Shown here piece by piece: positions 7,720 to 13,928 of a DNA stretch of 13,928 nucleotides. Origin of the DNA: Candidatus Woesearchaeota archaeon (GTDB lineage Archaea; Nanobdellota; Nanobdellia; SCGC-AAA011-G17; GW2011-AR17). Numbering within the stretch: position 1 is the stretch's first letter; each line of letters begins with the position of its first letter. The stretch is from positions 1 to 13,928 of the forward strand of contig JAGWAA010000016.1 of the NCBI GenBank assembly GCA_018302165.1, read 5' to 3'. A program made the position numbers and the translations under genes. The notes under the pieces were generated by a model, which had not been told where the DNA came from, made no database searches, and saw only the letters and a list, made by a program, of their open reading frames with translations.

Positions 7720-8303
7720 GCATCTTTATAATAGCCATCAACAATCATATCCTTCAAAAAAGTTGTGATTCTTAAAATTAATTCCAATAGAAATACAAAG
7801 ATAAAATAATAGAAAATAGTCGATGATTCACTAGGCAAACTCAATATTATTTCTCTGAAATATGAAAAAGAAGGAAAAATAGGATCAGATAAAAATATAG
7901 CTAATAACGCAAAGGGTAATAATTTTGCTAAATCTTTTGCAAGATTTTCACTATAATAAGCACAAATTCTTATTGAAGCAACTAAAGCCATTGACAATAA
8001 TAAAATCATTTCAAGACCACTATTATTATTCAAGAATATTAAAATCATTACAACAATTATAAACCAAACAAAAATAAAAAATGGCAAAATCAAAAGATAC
8101 TCTAAAGAATACAAAAATACTTCATAAACATCTCCTAAAAAACTTTTAAAATCATTATATTGCCTTAAATCTAAATGAAAAATATTTTTTAAAGCTAAAA
8201 ACTTATAAAAATTAAATACAAAGATAGAATAGACTACAATTCCAGCAATAGACAATAATAAAGGTAATATTACTTCTTTAAAACTAATTAATGAAACAAC
8301 CAT
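7716..8303 (-). CDS. Conserved multi-pass membrane protein of unknown function
   Basis: 195 residues, strongly hydrophobic, with segments at about 10-36, 66-92, 97-115, 127-138 and 163-178. Between the third and fourth lies RICAYYSENLAKDLAKLLPFALL (111-133), an amphipathic stretch with charged residues inside an otherwise apolar protein; I think related small archaeal membrane proteins carry a similar segment, but I cannot verify this. No catalytic motif, signal peptidase site or transporter signature is visible. The ATG at 8303 has a TATA-like box upstream and is divergent from the PIN-ATPase gene, sharing a 76-base promoter gap. Its 3' end overlaps the TrmI-like gene by four bases. The gene is likely real; its role is unknown. 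Confidence 0.7.
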   Translation of the reverse strand: MVVSLISFKEVILPLLLSIAGIVVYSIFVFNFYKFLALKNIFHLDLRQYNDFKSFLGDVYEVFLYSLEYLLILPFFIFVWFIIVVMILIFLNNNSGLEMILLLSMALVASIRICAYYSENLAKDLAKLLPFALLAIFLSDPIFPSFSYFREIILSLPSESSTIFYYFIFVFLLELILRITTFLKDMIVDGYYKDA

Positions 8304-8323
8304 AAAAACTATACAACAAAATC

Positions 8324-8331
8324 ATTTATAA
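8324..8331 (-). promoter_or_regulatory. TATA-like box for the minus-strand membrane protein
   Basis: The minus strand reads TTATAAAT, centred about 25 bases before the ATG at 8303. The divergent gene at 8380 has only a weaker A/T-rich element at the equivalent distance (about 8349-8357). Confidence 0.4.
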
Positions 8332-8379
8332 TATTTTCTAACCCAAACAAATAAAAACCTATAAATAACATTATTTTCA

Positions 8380-10173
8380 ATGAAATATGTACCAGACACA
8401 TCTGTTATTATAGAACGAGCAATTTCTAAATTAATTCAAGAGCATAAAATCTCCGGTCAAATTCTAATTTCTAAAGCTGTTTTAGCTGAATTAGAACATC
8501 AAGCAAACAAAGGTATGGACACAGGCATAATAGGCTTAGAAGAAATTCAAGAATTACAAAGACTTGCAAAAAAAGAATTAATAACAATCAAAATTATTGG
8601 TGAACGTCCAAAAATTGAACAAATAAAGAATGCTAGTTTTGGAGAAATAGATTCTTTAATTAGAGATTTAGCTTATACAGAATCAGCGACATTAATAACT
8701 GCAGATAGAATTCAAGGAGAATCAGCAAAGGCCTTAGATATAGAAGTAATTTTTATTGAAAAAAGAACCCAAGATAAATTAGAATTAGAAAAATTCTTTG
8801 ACGAAACAACAATGTCAGTTCATTTAAAAGAAGATACTTATCCATTTGCAAAAAAAGGTAAACCCGGAGCATGGAAATTAGAAAAATTAGAATCACAAAT
8901 ATTACCTCAAAAAAGAATAGAAAAGATTGCCAAGGAAATTCTAGAAAAATCAAGAGAGGATCCTAAAGCTTTTATAGAAATAACACGACCTTCAAGTACC
9001 ATAGTTCAATACAGAGAATATAGGATTGTTATAGTTAAACCTCCAGTATCTGATGGATGGGAAATTACAGCAGTAAGACCAATTGTAAAATTAGACATAA
9101 GCCAATATGATATCCCTGAAAAAATAAAAGAAAAAATCGAACAAAGATCTTCTGGAATAATCATCGCAGGTCAAGTTGGATCAGGTAAATCAACATTCGC
9201 GCAAGCATTAGCAGAAGAATATTCAAAGAATGGTAGAATCACAAAAACTATTGAATCTCCAAGAGATTTGATATTAAGCCCAGGAATCACACAATATTCA
9301 AAAAATTTTGGTTCTTCAGAAGAAATTCACGATATTATATTTTTATCCAGACCAGACAATGTAATCTTCGATGAAATGCGTGATAATCCCGATTTCAAAT
9401 TATTTACTGATATTCGTCTTGGAGGCTCAGCAGTAATTGGAGTCCTACATGCAGCCACAGCAATTGATGCAGTTCAAAGATTCATAAGTAGAATGGATGT
9501 TGGAGTAATCCCTTCAGTTTTAGATACAATCATTTTCATTGAAAATGGAGCAATCAACCAAGTTCTCATAGTTAAAATGACAGTCAAAGTTCCATCAGGC
9601 ATGACAGAAGCAGACTTAGCACGTCCAGTAATTGAAGTAAAAGATCTTCAAACAGATAAATTAATGTTCGAGATTTATTCTTATGGAGAAGAAACAGTAG
9701 TTATTCCAATACAAAAATCAACATCTTCAAGCCCAACATCAACTCTTGCAAAGAAACAAATTGAAAAAGAATTCAAAAAATATTCTGATAATTTTGATGT
9801 AGAAATTATTAGTCCACACAAAGTAAAAATTTATGTTCCAGATTCAGAACGCGCTAGAATAATCGGTACAAAAGGTTCAAATATTACAAAGATAGAAAAA
9901 GAATTAGGAATTAGTATTGACTTAGAAACATTAGGGAATAATACAAGGGAAGAAAAAAAACGTATAGGTTATCATGTCACAGAACGAGGAAATAGTATAA
10001 TCTTTAAAATAGATTCTCAAGGTAAAATGATAGATGTCTTCATCGAAGATGATTTCCTATTTACTTCTACATCTGGTAAAAAAGGCGAAATAAAAATTAA
10101 CAAAAAAAGTGACATTGGCAAAAAAATAAGATATGCCCTAGATTCAAACAAAAGAATTTATATCAAAGGTTAA
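8380..10173 (+). CDS. PIN domain - PilT-like ATPase - KH domain protein (COG1855 type)
   Basis: 597 residues with three parts. An N-terminal PIN domain (about 1-128) has the acidic metal-site candidates D6, E37/E39, D91 and D109 (PDTSVI, AELEHQ, GEIDSL, TADR), so a ribonuclease activity is possible. A PilT/VirB11-like ATPase follows (about 200-400), with Walker A GQVGSGKST (264-272), Walker B NVIFDE (327-332) and the RLGGSAVIGVLHA stretch (346-358). A KH RNA-binding domain (about 480-516) has the GxxG loop G496-T-K-G499, followed by a C-terminal beta-rich tail. This arrangement is a well-known archaeal conserved protein whose role is unresolved; a link to RNA processing or to ribosomes is inferred from PIN and KH. 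All core residues are present. The ATG at 8380 is required to keep D6. It overlaps the convergent ECF-like gene by 11 bases. Confidence 0.92.
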   Translation: MKYVPDTSVIIERAISKLIQEHKISGQILISKAVLAELEHQANKGMDTGIIGLEEIQELQRLAKKELITIKIIGERPKIEQIKNASFGEIDSLIRDLAYTESATLITADRIQGESAKALDIEVIFIEKRTQDKLELEKFFDETTMSVHLKEDTYPFAKKGKPGAWKLEKLESQILPQKRIEKIAKEILEKSREDPKAFIEITRPSSTIVQYREYRIVIVKPPVSDGWEITAVRPIVKLDISQYDIPEKIKEKIEQRSSGIIIAGQVGSGKSTFAQALAEEYSKNGRITKTIESPRDLILSPGITQYSKNFGSSEEIHDIIFLSRPDNVIFDEMRDNPDFKLFTDIRLGGSAVIGVLHAATAIDAVQRFISRMDVGVIPSVLDTIIFIENGAINQVLIVKMTVKVPSGMTEADLARPVIEVKDLQTDKLMFEIYSYGEETVVIPIQKSTSSSPTSTLAKKQIEKEFKKYSDNFDVEIISPHKVKIYVPDSERARIIGTKGSNITKIEKELGISIDLETLGNNTREEKKRIGYHVTERGNSIIFKIDSQGKMIDVFIEDDFLFTSTSGKKGEIKINKKSDIGKKIRYALDSNKRIYIKG

Positions 10174-10663
10174 TTTTATTCACACCAAAAGCAATAGAAC
10201 TACCAATTAATGCAGTCAATAATTGTAAAGGTCCCATAGCCAACAAAAATATACTTGGTATCAAACCTAATAAGAAAAAACATAAAGCTACAGTAAACAA
10301 AAATAAAGCTTTTAAAAATGAACCAAAAAAGATTTTATTTACAAATGAAATATTTCTTTTAAAAGTATAAACCAAGATTCCATTAGCTATCCAAATAAAA
10401 GGAATAAAATATAATAAATATACAGATGCCCCACCGAATAAAAGCCCACCAACATACGCACCAATAGACGGAGCAATAATTACAGGCAACAATTTATAAC
10501 CATTCAATCTTAAAGCAGCCAAAACTAAAAACATATTTATTATTACACCAGTAATAATTTGAACATGCCCTAAAAACATAGGAACAAATAAACAAACTAC
10601 AGTAAAAAGAGTTACTTGAAAATACTCTCCATAAATATTTTTATTCAAATAAACATCCTTCAT
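10163..10663 (-). CDS. Small membrane protein resembling an ECF transporter S component
   Basis: 166 residues from the ATG at 10663; a TTG four codons upstream is less likely because the TATA-like box fits the ATG. Six hydrophobic segments occur at about 16-32, 37-53, 60-77, 84-101, 115-134 and 137-160. The segment ITGVIINMFLVLAAL, the Ala-Gly-rich IIAPSIGAYVGGLLFGG, FIWIANGILVYTF and the closing GPLQLLTALIGSSIAFG resemble small S-component-like proteins of DPANN and CPR genomes that databases often label 'iron hydrogenase', a name that says nothing about function here. A substrate-binding subunit of an energy-coupling-factor transporter is the best guess; substrate and partner genes are not visible. 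It lies downstream of the radical SAM gene on the same strand, 31 bases apart. Family call moderate. Confidence 0.65.
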   Translation of the reverse strand: MKDVYLNKNIYGEYFQVTLFTVVCLFVPMFLGHVQIITGVIINMFLVLAALRLNGYKLLPVIIAPSIGAYVGGLLFGGASVYLLYFIPFIWIANGILVYTFKRNISFVNKIFFGSFLKALFLFTVALCFFLLGLIPSIFLLAMGPLQLLTALIGSSIAFGVNKINL

Positions 10664-10685
10664 AAAAAACAACAAGAAAAAGAAA

Positions 10686-10693
10686 TATATAAA
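10686..10693 (-). promoter_or_regulatory. TATA-like box for the ECF S-component-like gene
   Basis: The minus strand reads TTTATATA, centred about 26 bases before the ATG at 10663. It supports that start codon and separate transcription from the upstream radical SAM gene. Confidence 0.45.
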
Positions 10694-10694
10694 C

Positions 10695-11816
10695 TTATAG
10701 ATTTACCAAAGTTTCAGTATCATATTGCATTGCATTAAGCAGATTACAAGAATTCATACAAAAACATTTTCCTCTAAACTTTTCTTTAATTTTATTAAAC
10801 TCCTCAGAATTCCAAAGCTTTTCAAAATTATAATCATAATCTTTTAAATTAACAGAAGCTAAAATAGGCTCACAAATACTAACTTCACCATTAGAAAATA
10901 TAACTGCATCTCTCCAACCAGCTAAGCATTCAACACTTTTTTTTCCTTTTAATATATTAATACTATGCTCAATCTTTTTCTTTTCAATTTTTGAAGAAAT
11001 AGAACCATCATCAATAATACTTGCTAATTCTTCTAATTGTTCAATAGTTGGAACTTCATAATCCTCATCTCTAATATCAAAATCAGCTAAATTTTCTTTA
11101 GGAACCCCTCTAACTGAACTAACTTTTCTCAAAACATTAAATTTAATATTAACTTTCAATTCATTATTTACAAAATTTTTAAAGTCTCTCATTTGATTAA
11201 AATTTTTCTTAAACACAACAGTCGCTACAGAAACAGCAAGCCTAGAATCATCAATCATATTCAAACGTTTAATAATCTCACAAACATTCTGAAAACTCCC
11301 TTTAATTCCTCTTAATTGATCATGCAATTCTTCAAATCCATCCAAAGAAAATTGTATAGTCAATCTAGAATTCTCTAAATATTTTAAAATTTCTTTGACA
11401 TCATTTTCAATTTTATCAACTAGAAAACCATTTGAAGCAATATGTACTCTTTTAGTTTTATTATTCTCAACAAAAACTTTTACTATATCAACTATATCAT
11501 TTCTAACAAAAGGCTCTCCACCAGTGATTCCAAGCAAATCTAATCTATCCAAAGAAGAAGCAACCTTTTCAATCTGCTCCAAATTCATAAATTTATTTGG
11601 ATTATCAACACTCTTCCAATAAAAACAATGCTTGCATTTAAGATTACAATTATCAGTAACATAAAACAGAACCATTTTAGGAGTTTTAAATTTCTTAACT
11701 TGAGAAATTCTTAATTTATTTACTGGTTTAAGTATAACCCTTTTCAACCAATTTGGGACTTTATTAAATCCCTTTAACATTAATTCTTCTTTCTTCGAGA
11801 CTTGAACACTTTTCAC
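10695..11816 (-). CDS. Radical SAM protein with SPASM/twitch-like C-terminal cysteines
   Basis: 373 residues from a GTG at 11816; the next in-frame ATG is at 11780 (361 residues). The GTG is preferred because a TATA-like box lies 26 bases upstream of it and none fits the ATG. C57-N-L-K-C61-K-H-C64 is the CxxxCxxC motif that binds the 4Fe-4S cluster used to cleave SAM. GGEP (99-102) contacts SAM. A second cysteine set, C297, C315, C351, C353 and C357, resembles the auxiliary-cluster region of SPASM or twitch proteins, as in peptide-modifying or heme-related maturases. The N-terminal ~45 residues are basic and may bind membrane or a partner. The substrate cannot be told from the sequence, and no obvious precursor-peptide gene is seen next to it. 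Confidence 0.85.
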   Translation of the reverse strand: MKSVQVSKKEELMLKGFNKVPNWLKRVILKPVNKLRISQVKKFKTPKMVLFYVTDNCNLKCKHCFYWKSVDNPNKFMNLEQIEKVASSLDRLDLLGITGGEPFVRNDIVDIVKVFVENNKTKRVHIASNGFLVDKIENDVKEILKYLENSRLTIQFSLDGFEELHDQLRGIKGSFQNVCEIIKRLNMIDDSRLAVSVATVVFKKNFNQMRDFKNFVNNELKVNIKFNVLRKVSSVRGVPKENLADFDIRDEDYEVPTIEQLEELASIIDDGSISSKIEKKKIEHSINILKGKKSVECLAGWRDAVIFSNGEVSICEPILASVNLKDYDYNFEKLWNSEEFNKIKEKFRGKCFCMNSCNLLNAMQYDTETLVNL

Positions 11817-11838
11817 ATAAAAAATCTAATCTAAACTA

Positions 11839-11846
11839 CTTTTAAA
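11839..11846 (-). promoter_or_regulatory. TATA-like box supporting the GTG start of the radical SAM gene
   Basis: The minus strand reads TTTAAAAG, centred about 26 bases before the GTG at 11816. No comparable element sits before the ATG at 11780, so the box decides the start. Confidence 0.4.
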
Positions 11847-11868
11847 CTTTATTAATCAAAATAATAAG

Positions 11869-11876
11869 CTTTAAAA
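11869..11876 (+). promoter_or_regulatory. TATA-like box for tRNA-Arg
   Basis: CTTTAAAA is centred about 28 bases before the first base of the tRNA at 11901, suitable for transcription starting at or just before the mature 5' end. A second A/T-rich element, TTTAAAATAT at 11881-11890, is too close. Confidence 0.35.
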
Positions 11877-11932
11877 GTTATTTAAAATATTAAAGACCAT
11901 GCTCGGGTAGCTCAGCTTGGATAGAGCGACTG

Positions 11933-11946
11933 AATAATATGTCGAA
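11933..11946 (+). other. tRNA intron 1 (14 bases, non-canonical position 30/31)
   Basis: The sequence AATAATATGTCGAA sits in an almost ideal bulge-helix-bulge. The four-pair central helix is CGAC (11927-11930) with GTCG (11941-11944). Three-base bulges TGA (11931-11933) and AAC (11945-11947) are cut after their second base. The outer helix is GAG (11924-11926) with CTC (11948-11950). This is the substrate geometry of the archaeal tRNA splicing endonuclease. The outer helix borrows D-stem and anticodon-loop bases. Confidence 0.75.
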
Positions 11947-11953
11947 CCTCCTA

Positions 11954-11966
11954 TCTAGTTGGTGAA
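11954..11966 (+). other. tRNA intron 2 (13 bases, canonical position 37/38)
   Basis: The sequence TCTAGTTGGTGAA follows A37. Once intron 1 is removed, ACTGC/GCAGT forms the exon helix, AAA (11965-11967) forms a three-base bulge cut after the second A, and CTCC (11948-11951) pairs with GGTG (11961-11964) with one T-T mismatch. The remainder is a nine-base loop, so the motif is a bulge-helix-loop rather than a full bulge-helix-bulge. Position 38 becomes A11967. Confidence 0.65.
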
Positions 11967-12002
11967 AGCAGTAGGCCGGGAGTTCAAATCCCCCCCCGAG
12001 CG

Positions 12003-12008
12003 TTTTTT
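12003..12008 (+). terminator. T-run terminator of tRNA-Arg
   Basis: Six T's directly follow the discriminator base, as expected for archaeal T-tract termination. The last T's overlap the stop codon (minus TAA, 12009-12007) of the convergent Lrp-like gene. Confidence 0.5.
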
Positions 12009-13011
12009 AGATAATTACCTCATCTTGCAAGCCAGTATATTTAAATTCTTTATAAGCAATTAAAGTCTTATAATCTTTTAAACTTTCACTAAAAATAGTC
12101 CTCAAAGAATTAATTGTTTCATTCAATTCTTCAGAATTTTTAGTACATACATAAATCAAAACATTATAACGACCAATAGTTTTAACCCCCCAAATAATAT
12201 TTTTATCTTCTTTCAAAAAATTATATAATTTAACTTCAGTATTTTCATATAATGCATCAACATTTAACAAAATCGCATAAACTTGAAAACCCAAAGCAAA
12301 ATAATTAATTCCTGGAACATATTTAATAATAAATCCTGAAGATTCAAGTTTGTTTAAACGATAAGAAACAATATCAGAGGAGATTTTTAATTTTTTTGCA
12401 ATATCATTAATTGGTAGACAAGCTTGATCTTTTATAGATTTAACAACCTTCAAATCAACATCGTCAATATTAAATTGAACATTTCCTTTTAAAGAATTAA
12501 ACTTCAAAGGTTCAATAAAACTCAAAGGTAAAGATCTAGAAACATAACTTTTAACAATAATTAATAATTCCTGTTTTTTAATAAATTTATTAATACCACT
12601 AAAAATCCTTTTCAGATTTTCATCTAACTCATCAATACCCTTAGCAACTAAAGCAATTTCAAAATCGTAATCTCCATTGAATTTTAATATAGCTCTAACA
12701 AATGGGAATTCCATTAATCTTCTCAAACATTCTTTTTCAACTTCAATTTCAGGATTATTAAAAGTAATAAATAAATGATAAGCTCTGTAATGAATCTTTC
12801 TAATATCAACAATTACTTTATAGTCTTGAATTACACCTAATTTTTCTAATTGTAAGATTCTATATCTAACACTTTCCTTAGAAAGACCAACCTTCTTTGC
12901 AATCTGAGAATAGCTCATACGAGCATTTGAATCTAAACAACTCAAAATTTTTTTATCTTTTAAATCAATAGAAATAGGCTCAATAACCGGTGTGACAGGT
13001 TCATATCTCAT
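12007..13011 (-). CDS. Tandem-duplicated Lrp/AsnC-type transcription regulator
   Basis: 334 residues in two similar halves. Each half has an AsnC-type winged helix-turn-helix followed by a RAM-like alpha/beta domain. The first HTH is at about 16-66 (DKKILSCLDSNARMSYSQIAKKVGLSKESVRYRI) and the second at about 183-234 (VVKSIKDQACLPINDIAKKLKISSDIVSYRLNKL). Ligand/dimerisation-like domains span about 72-155 and 240-325. Ordinary Lrp/AsnC proteins have one set (about 150 residues), so this is a covalent pseudo-dimer or a protein able to bind two half-sites. The target and any effector are unknown. It is divergent from the MBL-fold gene over a 96-base gap containing a TATA-like box for each, so autoregulation or control of that gene is possible but inferred. 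It converges on tRNA-Arg. Confidence 0.85.
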   Translation of the reverse strand: MRYEPVTPVIEPISIDLKDKKILSCLDSNARMSYSQIAKKVGLSKESVRYRILQLEKLGVIQDYKVIVDIRKIHYRAYHLFITFNNPEIEVEKECLRRLMEFPFVRAILKFNGDYDFEIALVAKGIDELDENLKRIFSGINKFIKKQELLIIVKSYVSRSLPLSFIEPLKFNSLKGNVQFNIDDVDLKVVKSIKDQACLPINDIAKKLKISSDIVSYRLNKLESSGFIIKYVPGINYFALGFQVYAILLNVDALYENTEVKLYNFLKEDKNIIWGVKTIGRYNVLIYVCTKNSEELNETINSLRTIFSESLKDYKTLIAYKEFKYTGLQDEVII

Positions 13012-13034
13012 AATTTAATAAAAACAGGAATAGT

Positions 13035-13042
13035 TTATATAA
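13035..13042 (-). promoter_or_regulatory. TATA-like box for the Lrp-like regulator
   Basis: The element TTATATAA is its own reverse complement. It is centred about 27 bases before the ATG at 13011 on the minus strand, which fits a leaderless transcript. Confidence 0.45.
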
Positions 13043-13078
13043 TTTTCCTAAAAAGATAAAATATTATTTCATTTATTT

Positions 13079-13086
13079 TATATAAA
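13079..13086 (+). promoter_or_regulatory. TATA-like box for the MBL-fold gene
   Basis: TATATAAA is centred about 26 bases before the ATG at 13108. With the box at 13035-13042 it makes a compact divergent promoter pair, where a regulator bound between the boxes could affect both genes. Confidence 0.45.
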
Positions 13087-13107
13087 CCTTTTAACTAAGT
13101 AAATTAA

Positions 13108-13928
13108 ATGATAACACTAAAAGTATATGGTACCAACGGCTCTATCCCTGGAGGCAATAGCAAAACCAAAAAAGAATTAGGCTGTAATACAAGTTGTTAT
13201 GGAATATTTTTTGAGGACCAAGCAATTATCCTTGATGCAGGCTCAGGGTTAATAGAAGCATCTAAAGAAACAATTCTTAGGGGTTCAAGAACAACTGATA
13301 TTCTCTTATCACATTATCACCATGATCATATTTGTGGCTTCTTAATTGCACCATTTTCATATTTTAATCCAAATGGTACTAAGATTAAAGTAACCGGACC
13401 ACCATTTTTAAGAGAGGCTCTAAATGCAGAATTTGGGAATTTTGTTTCACCGGGATCATATCAAATTATGAGAAATATTACGGAATTAAATGAAGCTATT
13501 CCTGGGGAAGAATTTACACAAGGAGATATACAAATTCATGCGTTTGCAGCAGGAAAGCATCCATTATTCTTATCCCAAAAATATGCCCGAAGAAAAGGTG
13601 GAAAGTTCTACCAAGACTTTGGAGTATTAGGATGGAATATAGAAATTGGCGATGCAAAAATCAGCTATGCAACAGATATGGAATTTGATGCAGCTTTAGA
13701 TCCTGAAGGCCATGTCCAAGAATTCAATTCTATCGAAAAAAAAAGAAGAGAATTGCTATACCTTAATGCAATTGAAAGAGCGAGTATATTAATTGCAGAC
13801 ACACAATATACTTTTGAAGAATATCCCCGATTCAAAGGATTTGGACATACTTACCCAGAACGAGTAATGGGGCTTGCAAGAGAAGCAGGAGTAGAAAGAG
13901 TAATACTTAGTCATCATATGCCAATTCG
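13108..13928 (+). CDS. Metallo-beta-lactamase-fold hydrolase (partial, 3' end cut by window)
   Basis: 273 open codons to the window edge. The opening VYGTNGSIPGG followed by GCNTSCYGIFFEDQAIILDAGSGL (25-48) is typical of MBL-fold proteins related to phosphodiesterase/PhnP/YycJ-like enzymes. The metal motif is H69-Y-H71-H72-D73-H74 (LLSHYHHDH). Further candidate ligands are H151 in AAGKHP, D190 in SYATDME and H269/H270 in LSHHMP; HTYPE (247-251) is also conserved-looking. This pattern suits a two-metal phosphoesterase or nuclease rather than antibiotic hydrolysis. The ATG at 13108 has a TATA-like box 26 bases upstream. The substrate is unknown, and the missing C-terminus prevents a finer family call. 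Confidence 0.85.
   Translation, partial: MITLKVYGTNGSIPGGNSKTKKELGCNTSCYGIFFEDQAIILDAGSGLIEASKETILRGSRTTDILLSHYHHDHICGFLIAPFSYFNPNGTKIKVTGPPFLREALNAEFGNFVSPGSYQIMRNITELNEAIPGEEFTQGDIQIHAFAAGKHPLFLSQKYARRKGGKFYQDFGVLGWNIEIGDAKISYATDMEFDAALDPEGHVQEFNSIEKKRRELLYLNAIERASILIADTQYTFEEYPRFKGFGHTYPERVMGLAREAGVERVILSHHMPI

Larger units (their letters stand above)
11901..12002 (+). tRNA. tRNA-Arg (anticodon CCT) with two small introns
   Basis: Acceptor GCTCGGG (11901-11907) pairs fully with CCCGAGC (11995-12001). The D-stem GCTC/GAGC (11910-11913, 11924-11927) encloses a loop with GG and A20, an Arg identity base. T-loop TTCAAAT is at 11983-11989 and the discriminator is G12002; CCA is not encoded. 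Between base 26 and the variable loop there are 44 bases instead of 17. Removing 11933-11946 and 11954-11966 leaves ACTGC-CTCCTAA-GCAGT: a perfect five-pair stem, U33, anticodon CCT (11950-11952) and A37, typical of archaeal tRNA-Arg reading AGG. A single 27-base intron would give the anticodon AAT, with A34 and a mismatched stem. The T-stem has one A-C mismatch (11981 with 11991) inside an eight-C run. The mature length is 75. Confidence 0.82.

Noticed and set aside
11954..11958. TCTAG in the tRNA region as U33 plus a CTA (amber/pyrrolysine) anticodon
   Set aside because: The flanking bases form no proper five-pair stem, and the body is an ordinary tRNA with normal D and T arms and an Arg-like A20, not a tRNA-Pyl shape.
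11929..11972. A single 27-base intron in the tRNA, which would give the anticodon AAT, or TGA (Ser) with an earlier splice site
   Set aside because: It leaves an A-G mismatch at the top of the anticodon stem. It needs either A34, which archaea generally avoid, or a Ser tRNA without its long variable arm. The matching central helix does not pair. The two-intron model fixes all of this.
13108..13928. The MBL-fold protein as an antibiotic-resistance metallo-beta-lactamase
   Set aside because: Its N-terminal pattern and HxHxDH context match phosphodiesterase/nuclease-like MBL relatives; the fold alone does not indicate lactam hydrolysis.
1..13928. CRISPR arrays, insertion sequences or tandem repeats
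   Set aside because: I saw no regularly spaced repeats, transposase motifs or terminal inverted repeats; most of the sequence is explained by single-copy genes.

Overview
The window looks like a stretch of chromosome from a small-genome DPANN archaeon, most likely in the Pacearchaeota/Woesearchaeota/Nanoarchaeota range. This rests on several points. The DNA is very AT-rich and gene-dense. There is an archaeal/eukaryal-type prolyl-tRNA synthetase, an archaeal TrmI-type tRNA methyltransferase, a PIN-ATPase-KH protein of the archaeal COG1855 type, and an intron-containing tRNA without an encoded CCA. Many start codons have an archaeal TATA-like box about 25-28 bases upstream and no Shine-Dalgarno sequence. 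The lineage is inferred from gene content; no marker in the window proves it.

Layout. Bases 1-1057 (minus) hold most of a membrane-anchored serine beta-lactamase/DD-peptidase-like protein, cut by the left edge. Divergent from it, a small HExxH protein gene (1164-1601) runs four bases short of proS (1606-3057). A free-standing LAGLIDADG protein with two helix-turn-helix segments lies on the minus strand (3044-4159), preceded by a GC-richer hairpin at about 4191-4229. Four plus-strand genes follow, with one minus gene among them: a SpoIIM-family membrane protein (4322-5161), glmS (5210-6988), a TrmI-like methyltransferase (7021-7719), a small multi-pass membrane protein on the minus strand (7716-8303), and the PIN-ATPase-KH protein (8380-10173). 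The minus strand then carries an ECF S-component-like membrane protein (10163-10663) and a radical SAM protein with a SPASM-like cysteine tail (10695-11816). A tRNA gene (11901-12002, plus) meets a duplicated Lrp/AsnC-type regulator (12007-13011, minus). An MBL-fold hydrolase (13108 to the right edge, plus) ends the window.

How it fits together. Most genes look like single transcription units with their own leaderless promoter; the HExxH gene and proS are the clearest co-transcribed pair. Translation and tRNA functions (ProRS, TrmI, tRNA-Arg) and envelope or sugar metabolism (GlmS, the DD-peptidase-like protein, several membrane proteins) are mixed, with no single pathway operon. Convergent genes overlap by 4-14 bases at three junctions.

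The strongest unusual signal is the tRNA. Read with one intron it gives an implausible A34 anticodon. Removing two very small introns (14 and 13 bases), each supported by bulge-helix geometry, gives a fully paired anticodon stem and a tRNA-Arg(CCT). I did not find a multi-gene novel defence or mobile system.
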